Shown piece after piece: positions 40,701-54,342 of a stretch of DNA of 64,000 nucleotides. Location of the stretch: the NCBI GenBank assembly GCA_905221605.1, contig CAJNDS010000770.1, positions 1 through 64,000 of the forward strand, in the 5' to 3' direction. The position numbers and the translations under genes were made by a program. The notes below the pieces were generated by a model. It was not told the DNA's origin, searched no databases, and saw nothing but the letters and a program-made list of their open reading frames with translations. This DNA is from Symbiodinium natans (taxonomy: Eukaryota; Sar; Dinophyceae; Suessiales; Symbiodiniaceae). Each line of letters begins with the position of its first letter. The stretch's first letter is position 1.

Positions 40701-43700
40701 ATCTCAAAAAAAAACATGTGTTTTGGGCGCCAAAAACAAATGTCAGGAAACTCACCGGGCTCTCAAACAACCTGTACAAGAGTTTTGTGCACCAAAAGCA
40801 AATGTCGGGGCTGTCAAAAAAAAACATGAGTCTTGGGCACCAAAAACAAATGTCAGGAAACCCATTGGGCTCTCAAAAAGCATGAGTTTTAGGGTTCCAA
40901 AACAAATGTCAGGAAAACTTCTGGGCTCTCCAGAATTATGTATCTTGGGCATTCAAGAAATTCGCTGAGCTTTCAAAAAACATGAGTTTTGGGCACCTCT
41001 CAAAAAGCAGAGTTTTTCAACCCAAAAAAATATCAGGAAACCCGCCGGGCTCTTTAAGAAAATACATGAATTTTGGGCACCAAAACAAATGTCAGGAAAC
41101 CTTCTGGGCTCTCAAAAAAACATGAGTTTTGGACACCAACAACAAATGTCAGGAAACTCGCTGTGATCAAAAACATGTGTTTTGGGCGCCAAAAACAAAT
41201 GTCAGGAAACTCGCCGGGCTCTCAAACAACCTGTACAAGAGTTGTGTGGACCAAAAGCAAATGTCGGGGCTGTCAAAAAAAACATGAGTCTTGGGCACCA
41301 AAAACAAACGTCAGGAAACCCACTGGGCTCTCAACAAAGCATCAAATTTGGGCACCAAAACAAATGTCAGGATACCTTCTGGGCCATCCAGAATTATGTG
41401 TTTTGGGCACTCAGGAAACTCGCTGAGCTCTAACAAAAACATGAGTTTTGGGCACCTCTCAAAAAGCATGAGTTTTGGAACCAAAAACAAATATCAGGAA
41501 ACCCGCCGGGCTCTTTAAGAAAATACATGAATTTTGGGCACCAAAACAAATGTCAGGAAACCTTCTGGGCTCTCCAAAAACATGAGTTTTGGACACCAAC
41601 AACAAATGTCAGGAAACTCGCTTGGATCTCAAAAAAAAACATGTGCTTTGGGCGCCAAAAACAAATGTCAGGAAACTCGCCGGGCTCTCAAACAACCTGT
41701 ACAAGAGTTTTGTGCACCAAAAGCAAATGTCGGGACTGTCAAAAAAAAAACATGAGTCTTGGGCACCAAACAAACGTCAGGAAACCCACTGGGCTCTCAA
41801 AAAAGCATGAGTTTTGGGCACCAAAAACAAATGTCAGGAAACCTTCTGGGCTGTAAAACAGCATGAGTTTTGGGCACCAAAAACAAAGGTCAGTAAACTC
41901 GCCGGGCTCTTTAAAACAATACATGAATTTTGGGCACCAAAACAAATGTCAGGAAACCTTCTGGGCTCTCCAAAAACATGAGTTTGGACACCAACAACAA
42001 ATGTCAGGAAACTCGCTTGGATCTCAAAAAAAAAATGTGTTTTGGGCGCCAAAAACAAATGTCAGGAAACTCGCCGGGCTCTCAAACAACCTGTACAAGA
42101 GTTTGTGCACCAAAAGCAAATGTCGGGGCTGTCAAAAAAAACACATGAGTCTTGGGCACCAAAAACAAATGTCAAGAAAACCATTGGGCTCTCAAAAAAG
42201 CATGAGATTTGAGGTTCCAAAACAAATGTCAGGAAACCTTCTGGGCTCTCCAAAAACATGAGTTTTGCACACCAACAACAAATGTCAGGAAACTCGCTGG
42301 GATCTCAGAAAAAAAACATGTGTTTTGGGCGCCAAAAACAAATGTCAGGAAACTCGCTGGGCTTTCAAACAACCTGTACAAGAGTTTTGTGCACCAAAAG
42401 CAAATGTCGGGGCTGTCAAAAAAAAAGATGAGTCTTGGGCACCAAAAACAAATGTCAGGAAACCCATTGGGCTCTCAAAAAAGCATGAGTTTAGGGGTTC
42501 CAAAACAAATGTCAGGAAACCTTCTGGGCTCTCCAGAATTATGTATCTTGGGCATTCAGGAAATTCGCTGAGCTTTCAAAAAACATGAGTTTTGGGCACC
42601 TCTCAAAAAGCAGAGTTTTTCAACCAAAAAACAAATATCAGGAAACCCGCCGGGCTCTTCTTACATGAATTTTGGGCACCAAAACAAATGTCAGGAAACC
42701 TTCTGGGCTCTCCAAAAACATGAGTCTTGGACACCAACAACAAATGTCAGGAAGCTCGCTGGGATCTCAAAAAAAACATGAGTTTTGGGCACCAAAAACA
42801 AAGGTCAGGAAACTCGCCGGGCTCTCAAAAAGCATGAGTTTTGGAACCAAAAAACAAATGTCAGGAAACCCGCCGGGCTCTTTGAAACAATACATGAATT
42901 TTGGGCACCAAAACAAATGTCAGGAAACCTTCTGGGCTGTCAAAAAAACATGAGTTTTGGACACCAACAACAAATGTCAGGAAACTCGCTGTGATCAGAA
43001 ACATGTGTTTTGGGCGCCAAAACAAATGTCAGGAAACTCGCCGGGCTCTCAAACAACGTGTACAAGAGTTTTGTGGGCTCTCAAAAATATGAGTTTTGGG
43101 CACCAAAAACAAAGGTGAGGAAACTCGCCGGGCTCTCAAAAAGCATGAGTTTTGGAACCAAAAAACAAATGTCAGGAAAACCGCCGGGCTCTTTAAGAAA
43201 ATACATGAATTTTGGGCACCAAAACAAATGTCAGGAAACCTTCTGGGCTGTCAAAAAAAAATGAGTTTTGGACACCAACAACAAATGTCAGGAAACTCGC
43301 TGTGATCAAAAACATGTGTTTTGGGCGCCAAAAACAAATGTCAGGAAACTCGCCGGGCTCTCAAACAACCTGTACAAGAGTTTTGTGCACCAAAAGCAAA
43401 TGTCGGGGCTGTCAGATAAAACATGAGTCTTGGGCACCAAAAACAAATGTCAGGAAACCCACTGGGCTCTCAACAAAGCATCACATTTGGGCACCAAAAC
43501 AAAAGTGAGGAAACCTTCTGGCTCTCAAAAAACATGAGTTTTGGGCACCAAAAACAAAGGTCAGGAAACTCGCCGGGCTCTCAAAAAGCATGAGTTTTGG
43601 AACCAAAAAACAAATGTCAGGAAACCCGCCGGGCTCTTTAAAACAATACATGAATTTTGGGCACCAAAACAAATGTCAGGAAACCTTCTGGGCTCTCAAA

Positions 43701-44859
43701 AAACATGAGTTTTGGACACCAACAACAAATGTCAGGAAACTCGCTGGGATCTCAAAAACATGTGTTTTGGGCGCCAAAAACAAATGTCAGGAAACTCGCC
43801 GGGCTCTCAAACAACCTGTACAGGAGTTTTGTGCACCAAAAGCAAATGTCGGGGCTGTCAAAAAAAACACATGAGTCTTGGGCACCAAAAACAAATGACA
43901 AGAAAACCATTGGGCTCTCAAAAAAGCATGAGATTTGAGCACCAAAACAAATGTCAGGAAACCTTCTGGGCTCTCCAAAAACATGAGTTTTGCACACCAA
44001 CAACAAATGTCAGGAAACTCGCTGGGATCTCAAAAAAAACATGTGTTTTGGGCGCCAAAAACAAATGTCAGGAAACTCGCCGGGCTCTCAAACAACCTGT
44101 ACAAGAGTTTTGTGCACCAAAAGCAAATGTCGGGGCTGTCAGATAAAACATGAGTCTTGGGCACCAAAAACAAATGTCAGGAAACCCACTGGGCTCTCAA
44201 AAAAGCATGAGTTTTGGGGTTCCAAAACAAATGTCAGGAAACCTTCTGGGCTCTCCAGAATTATGTGTTTTGGGCACTCAGGAAACTCGCTGAGCTCTAA
44301 CAAAAACATGAGTTTTGGGCACCTCTCAAAAAGCATGAGTTTTGGAACCAAAACAAATATCAGGAAACCCGCCGGGCTCTTGAAGAAAATACATGAATTT
44401 TGGGCACCAAAACAAATGTCAGGAAACCTTCTGGGCTCTCCAAAAACATGAGTTTTGGACACCAACAACAAATGTCAGGAAGCTCGCTGGGATCTCAAAA
44501 AAAAACATGTGTTTTGGGCGCCAAAAACAAATGTCAGGAAACTCGCCGGGCTCTCAAACAACCTGTACAAGAGTTTTGTGCACCACAAGCAAATGTCGGG
44601 GCTGTCAAAAAAAAAAACATGAGTCTTGGGCACCAAACAAATGTCAGGAAACCCACTGGGCTCTCAAAAAAGCATGAGTTTTGGGCACCAACAACAAATG
44701 TCAGGAAACCTTCTTGTAAAAAAGCATGAGTTTTGGGCACCAAAAACAAAGGTCAGGAAACTCGCCGGGCTCTCAAAAGCATGAGTTTTGGAACCAAAAA
44801 ACAAATATCAGCAAACCCGCCCGGCTCTTTAAGAAAAAACACATAATGTTTGGGCACCC
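40701..44859 (+). repeat. Satellite B array 3
   Basis: Carries the segments missing from array 1 and so preserves the fuller order of monomers. Ends CACATAATGTTTGGGCACCC before satellite A, as do arrays 1, 2 and 5. Confidence 0.93.
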
Positions 44860-47800
44860 ATTTTGCTTGTTCAATCCCTAAAACCCTACACCCTAAACCC
44901 CAAAAAACTCAATCTTAAAGATCGAAGATAGGTCGATCTTGAAGAGACTCGTCTTTTTTACTTAATTGTCAGGTCTTCAGGGTAAGGAAACTGTCACACA
45001 CATGTTGTTTCTTCGTCTTCCAGCAAACAATCAACACGGCGACAAATCGTGCTCGTGGCTCGTGTGTGATATCACAACTCGTATCCTCTGTCTCATGTGT
45101 GATATCACAAGATGCAGAACCCAATGCCCGTAACAAATCGTACCCCCTACTACTTTATCTTTTTACATTCGATTTGCTGGTGTCTGTATGAGGCTTGAGA
45201 AGATGATTTGTTGCCTGTGATTTGCTGGCATCTGCACGAGGCATGACAAGATGTACGATTTGTTGCCTGTGATTTGCTAGTTTCTGTGGGAGGCGCGGCA
45301 AGATGCACAATGTGTTGTCTGTGACTTGCTGGCAGGGCGAGCGAACTGCTTACACACGTTTTGCTCGATTAATCCCAACAAGCCTACACCCTAAACCCTA
45401 AATCTATATGATCGAAGATAGATCGACGTTGAAGAAACTCGTCTTGCTTCTTAATTGTAAGGTTTTCAGGGAAAGGAAACTGTGACACACATGTTGTTTC
45501 TTCGTGTTGCAGCGAACAATCAACACGGCGACAAACGTGCCCGTGGCTCGTGTGTGATATCACAACTCGTATCCTCTGTCTCATGTGTGATATCACAAGA
45601 TGCAGAATCCAATGCCCGTAACAAATCGTACCCCAACTATTTTTTTCTTTTTACATTCGATTTGCTGGTGTCTGTATGAGGCTTGAGAAGATGTACGATT
45701 TGTTGCCCGTGATTTGCTGGCATCTGTGTGAGGCATAGCAAGATGCACGATTTGTTGCCTGTGATTTGCTGGCATCTGCACGAGGCATGACAAGATGCAT
45801 GTTTTGTTGTCTGTGATTTGCTAGATTCTGTGGGAGGCACGGCAATATACGCATTCGTTGTCTGTGACTTGCTGGCAGGGTAATGAAACTGTCACACACA
45901 TTTTGCTTGTTCAATCCCTAAAACCCTACCCCAAAATCCTAAATCTTAAAGATCGAAGAAAGATCGATCTTGAAGAAACTCGTCTTGTTTACTTAATTGT
46001 AAGGTCTTCAGGGTAAGGAAACTGTCACACACACATTGCGTCTTCGTATTCCAGCAAACAATCAACACGGCGACATATCGTGCCCGTGGCTCGTGTGTGA
46101 TATCACGACTCGTATCCCCTGTCTCCTGTGTGATATCACAAGATGCAGCGATCTTGAAGAAACTCGTCTTGTTTACTTAATTGTAAGGTCTTCAGGGTAA
46201 GGAAACTGTCACACACAAGTTGCGTCTTCGTATTCCAGCAAACAATCAACACGGCGACATATCGTGCCCGTGGCTCGTGTGTGATATGACGACTCGTATC
46301 CCCTGTCTCATGTGTGATATCACAAGATGCAGAACCCAATGCCCGTATCTTTCTTGTTACATCCGATTTGTTGGTACCTGGCTGAGGCATGCGAGATGTA
46401 CGATTTGTTGCCTGTGATTTGCTGGTATCTGTGCGAGGCATGACAAGATGTACGATTTGTTGCCTTTGATTTGCTGGTATCTGTGCGAGGCATGACAAGA
46501 TGCATGTTTTGTTGTCTGTGATTTTCTATTCTCTGTGTGAGGCATGGCATGATACACGATTTGTTGTCTGTGATTTGCTGGCAGGGCAAGGAAATTGTCC
46601 CACACATTCTGCCTGTTCAATCCCCAAACCCTACACCTTAAACCCTAAATCTTAAAGATCGAAGATAGACCGATCTTGAAGAAACTCGTCTTGTTTACTT
46701 AATTGTAAGGTTTTCAAGGTAAGGAAACTGTCACACACATGTTGTTTCTTCGTATTCCAGCAAACATTCAACACGGCGACAAATCGTGCTCTTGGCTCGT
46801 GTGTGATATCACAAATCGTATCCCCTATCTCATGTGTGATATCACAAGATGCAGAACCCAATGCCAGTAACAAATCGTATCCCCGACTACTTTTTCTTTT
46901 TACATCCGATTTGCTGGTACCTGGATGAGGCATGGCAAGATGTACGATTTGTTGCCTGTGATTTGCTGGCATCTGCACGAGGCATGACAAGATGTACGAT
47001 TTGTTGCCTGTGATTTGCTAGATTCTGTGGGAGGCACGGCAAGACACATGATTTGTTGTCTGTGACTTGCTGGCAGGGTAAGGAAACCGTCACACAGGTT
47101 TTGCTTGTTCAGTCCCTAAAACCCTACACCTTAAACCCTAAAACCCTCAATCTTAAAGATCGAAGATAGATCGATCTTGAAGAAACTCGTCTCGTTTACT
47201 TAATTGTAAGGTCTTCAGGGTAAGGAAACTGTCACACACACATGTCGTTGCTTCGTGTTCCAGCAAACAATCAACACGGCGACAAATCGTGCCCGTGGCC
47301 CGTGTGTGATATCACAACTCGTATCCCCTGTCTCTTGTGTGGTATCACAAGATGCAGAACCCAATGCCCGTAACAAATCGTACCCCCTACAACTTTTCCT
47401 TTTTACATCCGATTTGCTGGTACCTGGCTGAGGCATGCGAGATGTACGATTTGTTGCCTGTGATTTGCTGGCATCTGTGTGAGGCATAACAAGATGTACG
47501 ATTTGTTGCCTGTGATGATGTACGATTTGTTGTCTGTGATTTGCTAGTTTCTGTGGGAGGCATGGCAAGAAGCACGATTTGTTGTCTGTGACTTGCTGGC
47601 CGGGTAAGAAAACTGTCACACACATTTTGCTTATTCAATCCCTAAAACCCGACATCCTAAACCCCAAAACCCTCAATCTTAAAGATCGAAGATAGATCGA
47701 TCTTGAAGAGACTCGTCTTTTTTACTTAATTGTAAGGTCTTCAGGGTAAGGAAACTGTCACATACATGTTGTTTCTTCGTATTCCAGCAAACAATCAACA

Positions 47801-49064
47801 CGGCGACAAATCGTGCCCGTGGCTCGTGTGTGATATCCCAACTCGTATCCCTTGTCTCATGTGTGATATCACAAGATGCAGAACCCAATGCCCGTAACAA
47901 ATCGTACCCCCTACTACTTTTTCTTTTTACATCCGATTTGCTGGTATTTGGATGAGGCATGGCAAGATGTACGATTTGTTGCCTGTGATTTGCTGGCATC
48001 TGCACGAGGCATGACAAGATGTACGATTTGTTGCCTGTGATTTGCTAGTTTCTGTGGGAGGCATGGCAAGATACACGATTTGTTGTCTGCGATTTCTAGT
48101 TTCTGTGTGAGGCATGGCAAGATACACGATTTGGTGTCTGTGATTTGCTGGCAGGGTGAGAGACTGTCACACACGGAACAGGCAATCTCTAAAAGCCTTC
48201 AATCTCTAAAACCCTAAACCCTAAAACCCGAAATCGTCAAGATCGAAGATAGATCGATCTTGAAGAAACTCGTGTTGTTTACTTAATTGAAAGGTCTTCA
48301 GGGTAAGGAAACTGTCACACACATGTTGCGTCTTCGTGTTTCAGCAAACAATCAACACGGCGACAAATCGTGCCCATGGCTCGTGTGTGATATCACAAAT
48401 CGTATCCCCTGTCTCAGTGATATCACAAGATGCAGAACCCAATGCCCGTAACAAATCGTACCCCCTACTACTTTATCTTTTTACATCCGATTTGCTGGTA
48501 TGTGGATGAGGCATGGCAAGATGTACAATGTACGATTTGTTGCCTGTGATTTGCTGGCATCTGTGTGAGAAATAGCAAGATGTACGATTTGTTGCCAGTG
48601 ATTAGCTGGTTTCAGTGCGAGGCATGACAAGATGTACGATTTGTTGTCTGTGACTTGCTGACAGGGTAAGGAAACTGTCACACACATTTGGCTTGTTCAA
48701 TCCCTAAAACCCTACACCCTACACCCTAAAACCCTAAATCTTCAAGATCGAAGATAGATCGATCTTGAAGAAACTCGTGTTGTTTACTTAATTGAAAGGT
48801 CTTCAGGGTAAGGAAACTGTCACACACACATGTTGCTTCTTCGTGTTTCAGCAAACAATCAACACGTGGCTCGTGTGTGATATCACAACTCGTATCCCCT
48901 GTCTCATGTGTGGTATCACAAGATGCAGAACCCAATGCCCGTAACAAATCGTACCCCCTACTACTTTATCTTTTTACATTCGATTTGCTGGTGTCTGTAT
49001 GAGGCTTGAGAAGATGTACGATTTGTTGCCTGTGATTTGCTGGAATCTGCACGAGGCATGACAA
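44860..49064 (+). repeat. Satellite A array 5
   Basis: Close copy of array 3. The truncated-unit junction recurs near 46148. Last unit is shortened (CAATCAACACGTGGCTCG near 48860), losing the GGCGACAAATCGTGCC segment. Confidence 0.93.
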
Positions 49065-49333
49065 GGGCGCCCCGGCCAATTCGCCGCAGGCGTGGGACCC
49101 CCCCTCCCCCCAGGAACACGCCCAAAGCTTTAATCTTTTTCTAAACTCGATTTGAGCTTTCGTGTTTCACACGGTCCCCCGGCCAATCCCAGATTTTCTA
49201 AACCCGATCCGAGCCTGGGAAACCCGTCCAACTGGAAATCCGTCCAATGGGCAGTTTGAATGGTTTTGGACCCTTTTTGTCCTTTCCAGACCTCCCGGGG
49301 CCCGTGGTGAACAGATGTGTTTGCAAAGCGCCG
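49065..49333 (+). repeat. Junction element copy 5 (empty)
   Basis: 269 bp; CCTTT at 49281-49285 intact and the CCAACTGGAAATCCGTCC variant shared with copy 3, supporting the 15.5-kb superunit. Confidence 0.92.
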
Positions 49334-52300
49334 ATCTCAAAAAAAAACATGTGTTTTGGGCGCCAAAAACAAATGTCAGGAAACTCGCCGGGCTCTCAAA
49401 CAACCTGTACAAGAGTTTTGTGCACCAAAAGCAAATGTCGGGGCTGGCAAAAAAAACATGAGTCTTGGGCACCAAAAACAAATGTCAGGAAACCCATTGG
49501 GCTCTCAAAAAAACATGAGTTTTGGGGTTCCAAAACAAATGTCAGGAAAACTTCTGGGCTCTCCAGAATTATGTATCTTGGGCATTCAGGAAATTCGCTG
49601 AGCTTTCAAAAAACATGAGTTTTGGGCACCTCTCAAAAAGCACGAGTTTTGGAACCAAAAACAAATATCAGGAAACCCGCCGGGCTCTTTAAGAAAATAC
49701 ATGAATTTGGGGTACCAAAACAAATGTCAGGAAACCTTCTGGGCTCTCCAAAAACATGAGTTTTGGACACCAACAACAAATGTCAGGAAGCTCGCTGGGA
49801 TCTCAAACAAAAAACATGTGTTTTGGGCGCCAAAAACAAATGTCAGGAAACTCGCCGGGCTCTCAAACAACCTGTACAAGAGTTTTGTGCACCAAAAGCA
49901 AATGTCGGGGCTGTCAAAAAAAAAACATGAGTCTTGGGCACCAAACAAATGTCAGGAAACCCACTGGGCTCTCAAAAAAGCATGAGTTTTGGGCACCAAA
50001 AACAAATGTCAGGAAACCTTCTGGGCTGTAAAACAGCATGAGTTTTGGGCACCAAAAACAAAGGTCAGTAAACTCGCCGGGCTCTTTAAAACAATACATG
50101 AATTTTGGGCACCAAAACAAATGTCAGGAAACCTTCTGGGCTCTCCAAAAACATGAGTTTTGTACACCAACAACAAATGTCAGGAAACTCGCTGGGATCT
50201 CAAAAAAAAAACATGTGTTTTGGGCGCCAAAAACAAATGTCAGGAAACTCGCCGGGCTCTCAAACAACCTGTACAAGAGTTTTGTGCACCAAAAGCAAAT
50301 GTCGGGGCTGTCAAAAAAAAAAACATGAGTCTTGGGCACCAAAAACAAACGTCAGGAAACCCATTGGGCTCTCAAAAAAGCATGAGATTTGGGTTTCCAA
50401 AACAAATGTCAGGGAACCTTCTGGGCTCTCCAGAATTATGTATCTTGGGCATTCAGCAAATTCGCTGAGCTTTCAAAAAACATGAGTTTTGGGCACCTCT
50501 CAAAAAGCAGAATTTTTCAACCTAAAAACAAATATCAGGAAACCCGCCGGGCTCTTTTTACATGAATTTTGGGCACCAAAACAAATGTCAGGAAACCTTC
50601 TGGGCTCTCCAAACACATGAGTTTTGGACACCAGCAACAAATGTCAGGAAACTCGCTGGCATCTCAAAAAAACACATGTGTTTTGGGCGCCAAAAACAAA
50701 TGTCAGGAAACTCGCCGGGCTCTCAAACAACCTGTACAAGAGTTTTGTGCACCAAAAGCAAATGTCGGGGCTGTCAAAAAAACATGAGTCTTGGGCACCA
50801 AGAACAAGCGTCAGGAAACACACTGGGCTCTCAACAAAGCATGAAATTTGGGCACCAAAACAAATGTCAGGAAACCTTCCGGGCTCTCAAAAAACATGAG
50901 TTTTGGGCACCAAAAACAAAGGTCAGGAAACTCGCCGGGCTCTCAAAAAGCATGAGTTTTGGAACCAAAAAACAAATGTCAGGAAACCCGCCGGGCTCTT
51001 TGAAACAATACATCAATTTTGGGCACCAAAACAAATGTCAGGAAACCTTCTGGGCTCTCAAAAAAACATGAGTTTTGGACACCAACAACAAATGTCAGGA
51101 AACTCGCTGTGATCAAAAACATGTGTTTTGGGCGCCAAAACAAATGTCAGGAAACTCGCCGGGCTCTCAAACAACCTGTACAAGAGTTTTGTGCACCAAA
51201 AGCAAATGTCGGGGCTGTAAAAAAAACACATGAGTCTTGGGCACCAAAAACAAATGTCAGGAAACCCATTGGGCTCTCAACAAAGCATCACATTTGGGCA
51301 CCAAAACAAATGTCAGGAAGCTCGCTGGGATCTCAAAAAAAACATGAGTTTTGGGCACCAAAAACAAAGGTCAGGAAACTCGCCGGGCTCTCAAAAAGCA
51401 TGAGTTTTGGAACCAAAAAACAAATGTCAGGAAACCCGCCGAACTCTTTAAAACAATACATGAATTTTGGGCACCAAAACAAATGTCAGGAAACCTTCTG
51501 GGCTCTCCAAAAACATGAGTTTTGCAAATGTCAGGAAACTCGCTGGGATCTCGAAAACATGTGTTTTGGGCACCAAAAACAAATGTCAGGAATCTCGCCG
51601 GGCTCTCAAACAACCTGTACAGGAGTTTTGTGCACCAAAAGCAAATGTCGGGGCTGTCAAAAAAAACACATGAGTCTTAGGCACCAAAAACAAATGTCAA
51701 GAAAACCATTGGGCTCTCAAAAAAGCATGAGATTTGAGCACCAAAACAAATGTCAGGAAATCTTCTGGGGTTTCCAAAAACATGAGTTTTGCACACCAAC
51801 AACAAATGTCAGGAAACTCGCTGGGATCTCAGAAAAAAAACATGTGTTTTGGGCGCCAAAAACAAATGTCAGGAAACTCGCCGGGCTTTCAAACAACCTG
51901 TACAAGAGTTTTGTGCACCAAAAGCAAATGTCGGGGCTGTCAAAAAAAAAAACATGAGTCTTGGGCACCAAAAACAAATGTCAGGAAACCCATTGGGCTC
52001 TCAAAAAAGCATGAGTTGGGCATTCAGGAAATTCGCTTAGCTTTCAAAAAACATGAGTTTTGGGCACCTCTCAAAAAACCAAATTTTTCAACCAAAAAAC
52101 AAATATCGGTAAACCCGCCGGGCTCTTTTTACATGAATTTTGGGCAACAAAACAAATGTCAGGAAACCTTCTGGGCTCTCCAAAAACATGAGTTTTGCAC
52201 ACCAACAACAAATGTCAGGAAGCTCGCTGGGATCTCAAAAAAAATGAGTTTTGGGCACCAAAAACAAAAGTCAGGAAACTCGCCGGGCTCTCAAAAAGCA

Positions 52301-54342
52301 TGAGTTTTGGAACCAAAAAACAAATGTCAGGAAACCCGCCGGGCTCTTTGAAACAATACATGAATTTTGGGCACCAAAACAAATATCAGGAAACCTTCTG
52401 GGCTCTCAAAAAAACATGAGTTTTGGACACCAACAACAAATGTCAGGAAACTCGCTGTGATCAAAAACATGTGTTTTGGGCGCCAAAACAAATGTCAGGA
52501 AACTCGCCGGGCTCTCAAACAACGTGTACAAGAGTTTTGTGCACCAAAAGCAAATGTCGGGGCTGTAAAAAAAACACATGAGTCTTGGGCACCAAAAACA
52601 AATGTCAGGAAACCCATTGGGCTCTCAACAAAGCATCACATTTGGGCACCAAAACAAATGTCAGGAAAACTTCCGGGCTCTCAAAAAACATGAGTTTTGG
52701 GCACCAAAAACAAAGGTCAGGAAAATCGCTGGGCTCTCAAAAAGCATGACTTTTTGAACCAAAAAACAAATGTCAGGAAACCCGCCGGGCTCTTTAAAAC
52801 AATACATGAATTTTGGGCACCAAAACAAATGTCAGGAAACCTTCTGGGCTCTCCAAAAACATGAGTTTTGCACGCCAACAACAAATGTCAGGAAACTCGC
52901 TGGGATCTCAAAAACATGTGTTTTGGGCGCCAAAAACAAATGTCAGGAAACTCGCCTTTTGTGCACCAAAAGCAAATGTCGGTGCTGTCAAAAAAAACAC
53001 ATGAGTCTTGGGCACCAAAAACAAATGTCAAGAAAACCGTTGGGCTCTCAAAAAAGCATGAGATTTGAGCACCAAAACAAATGTCAGGAAATCTTCTGGG
53101 CTCTCCAAAAACATGAGTTTTGCACACCAACAACAAATGTCAGGAAACTCGCTGGGATCTCAAACAAAAAACATGTGTTTTGGGCGCCAAAACAAATGTC
53201 AGGAAATTCGCCGGGCTCTCAAACAACCTGTACAAGAGTTTTGTGCACCAAAAGCAAATGTCGGGGCTGTAAAAAAGACACATGAGTCTTGGGCACCAAA
53301 AACAAATGTCAGGAAACCCATTGGGCTCTCAACAAAGCATCACATTTGGGCACCAAAAACAAATGTCAGGAAACCTTCTGGGCTGTAAAAAAGCATGAGT
53401 TTTGGGCACCAAAAACAAAGGTCAGGAAACTCGCCGGGCTCTCAAAAAGCATGAGTTTTTGAACCAAAAAACAAATGTCAGGAAACCCGCCGGGCTCTTT
53501 AAAACAATACATGAATTTGGGGCACCAAAACAAATGTCAGGAAACCTTCTGGGCTCTCCAAAAACATGAGTTTTGCACACCAACAACAAATGTCAGGAAA
53601 ATCTCTGGGATCTCAAAAACATGTGTTTTGGGCGCCAAAAGCAAATGTCAGGAAAATTGCCGGGCTCTCACACAACCTGTACAGGAGTTTTGTGCACCAA
53701 AAGGAAATGTCGGGGCTGTCAAAAAAAACACATGAGTCTTGGGCACCAAACACAAATGTCAAGAAAACCATTGGGCTCTCAAAAAAGCATGAGTTTTGGG
53801 GTTCCAAAACAAATGTCAGGAAATCTTCTGAGCTCTCCAGAATTATGTGTTTTGGGCACTCAGGAAACTCGCTGAGCTCTAACAAAAAGATGAGTTTTGG
53901 GCACCTCTCAAAAAGCATGAGTTTTGGAACCAAAAACAAATATCAGGAAACCCGCCGGGCTCTTTAAGAAAATACATGAATTTGGGGCACCAAAACAAAT
54001 GTCAGGAAACATTCTGGGCTCTCCAAAAACATGAGTTTTGCACACCAACAACAAATGTCAGGAAGCTCGCTGGGATCTCAAAAAACAATGTGTTTTGGGC
54101 GCCAACAACAAATGTCAGGAAACTCGCCGGGCTCTCAAACAACCTGTACAAGAGTTTTGTGCACCAAAAGCAAATGTCGGGGCTGTCAAAAAAAAACATG
54201 AGTCTTGGGCACCAAACAAATGTCAGGAAACCCACTGGGCTCTCAAAAAACATGAGTTTTGGGCACCAAAAACAAATGTCAGGAAGCCTTCTGGGCTGTA
54301 AAAAAGCATGAGTTTTGGGCACCAAAAACAAAGGTCAGGAAA
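49334..54342 (+). repeat. Satellite B array 4
   Basis: Copy of array 2 with small indels. It lacks the usual CACATAATGTTTGGGCACCC end because it is broken at 54342 within GGTCAGGAAA. Confidence 0.93.
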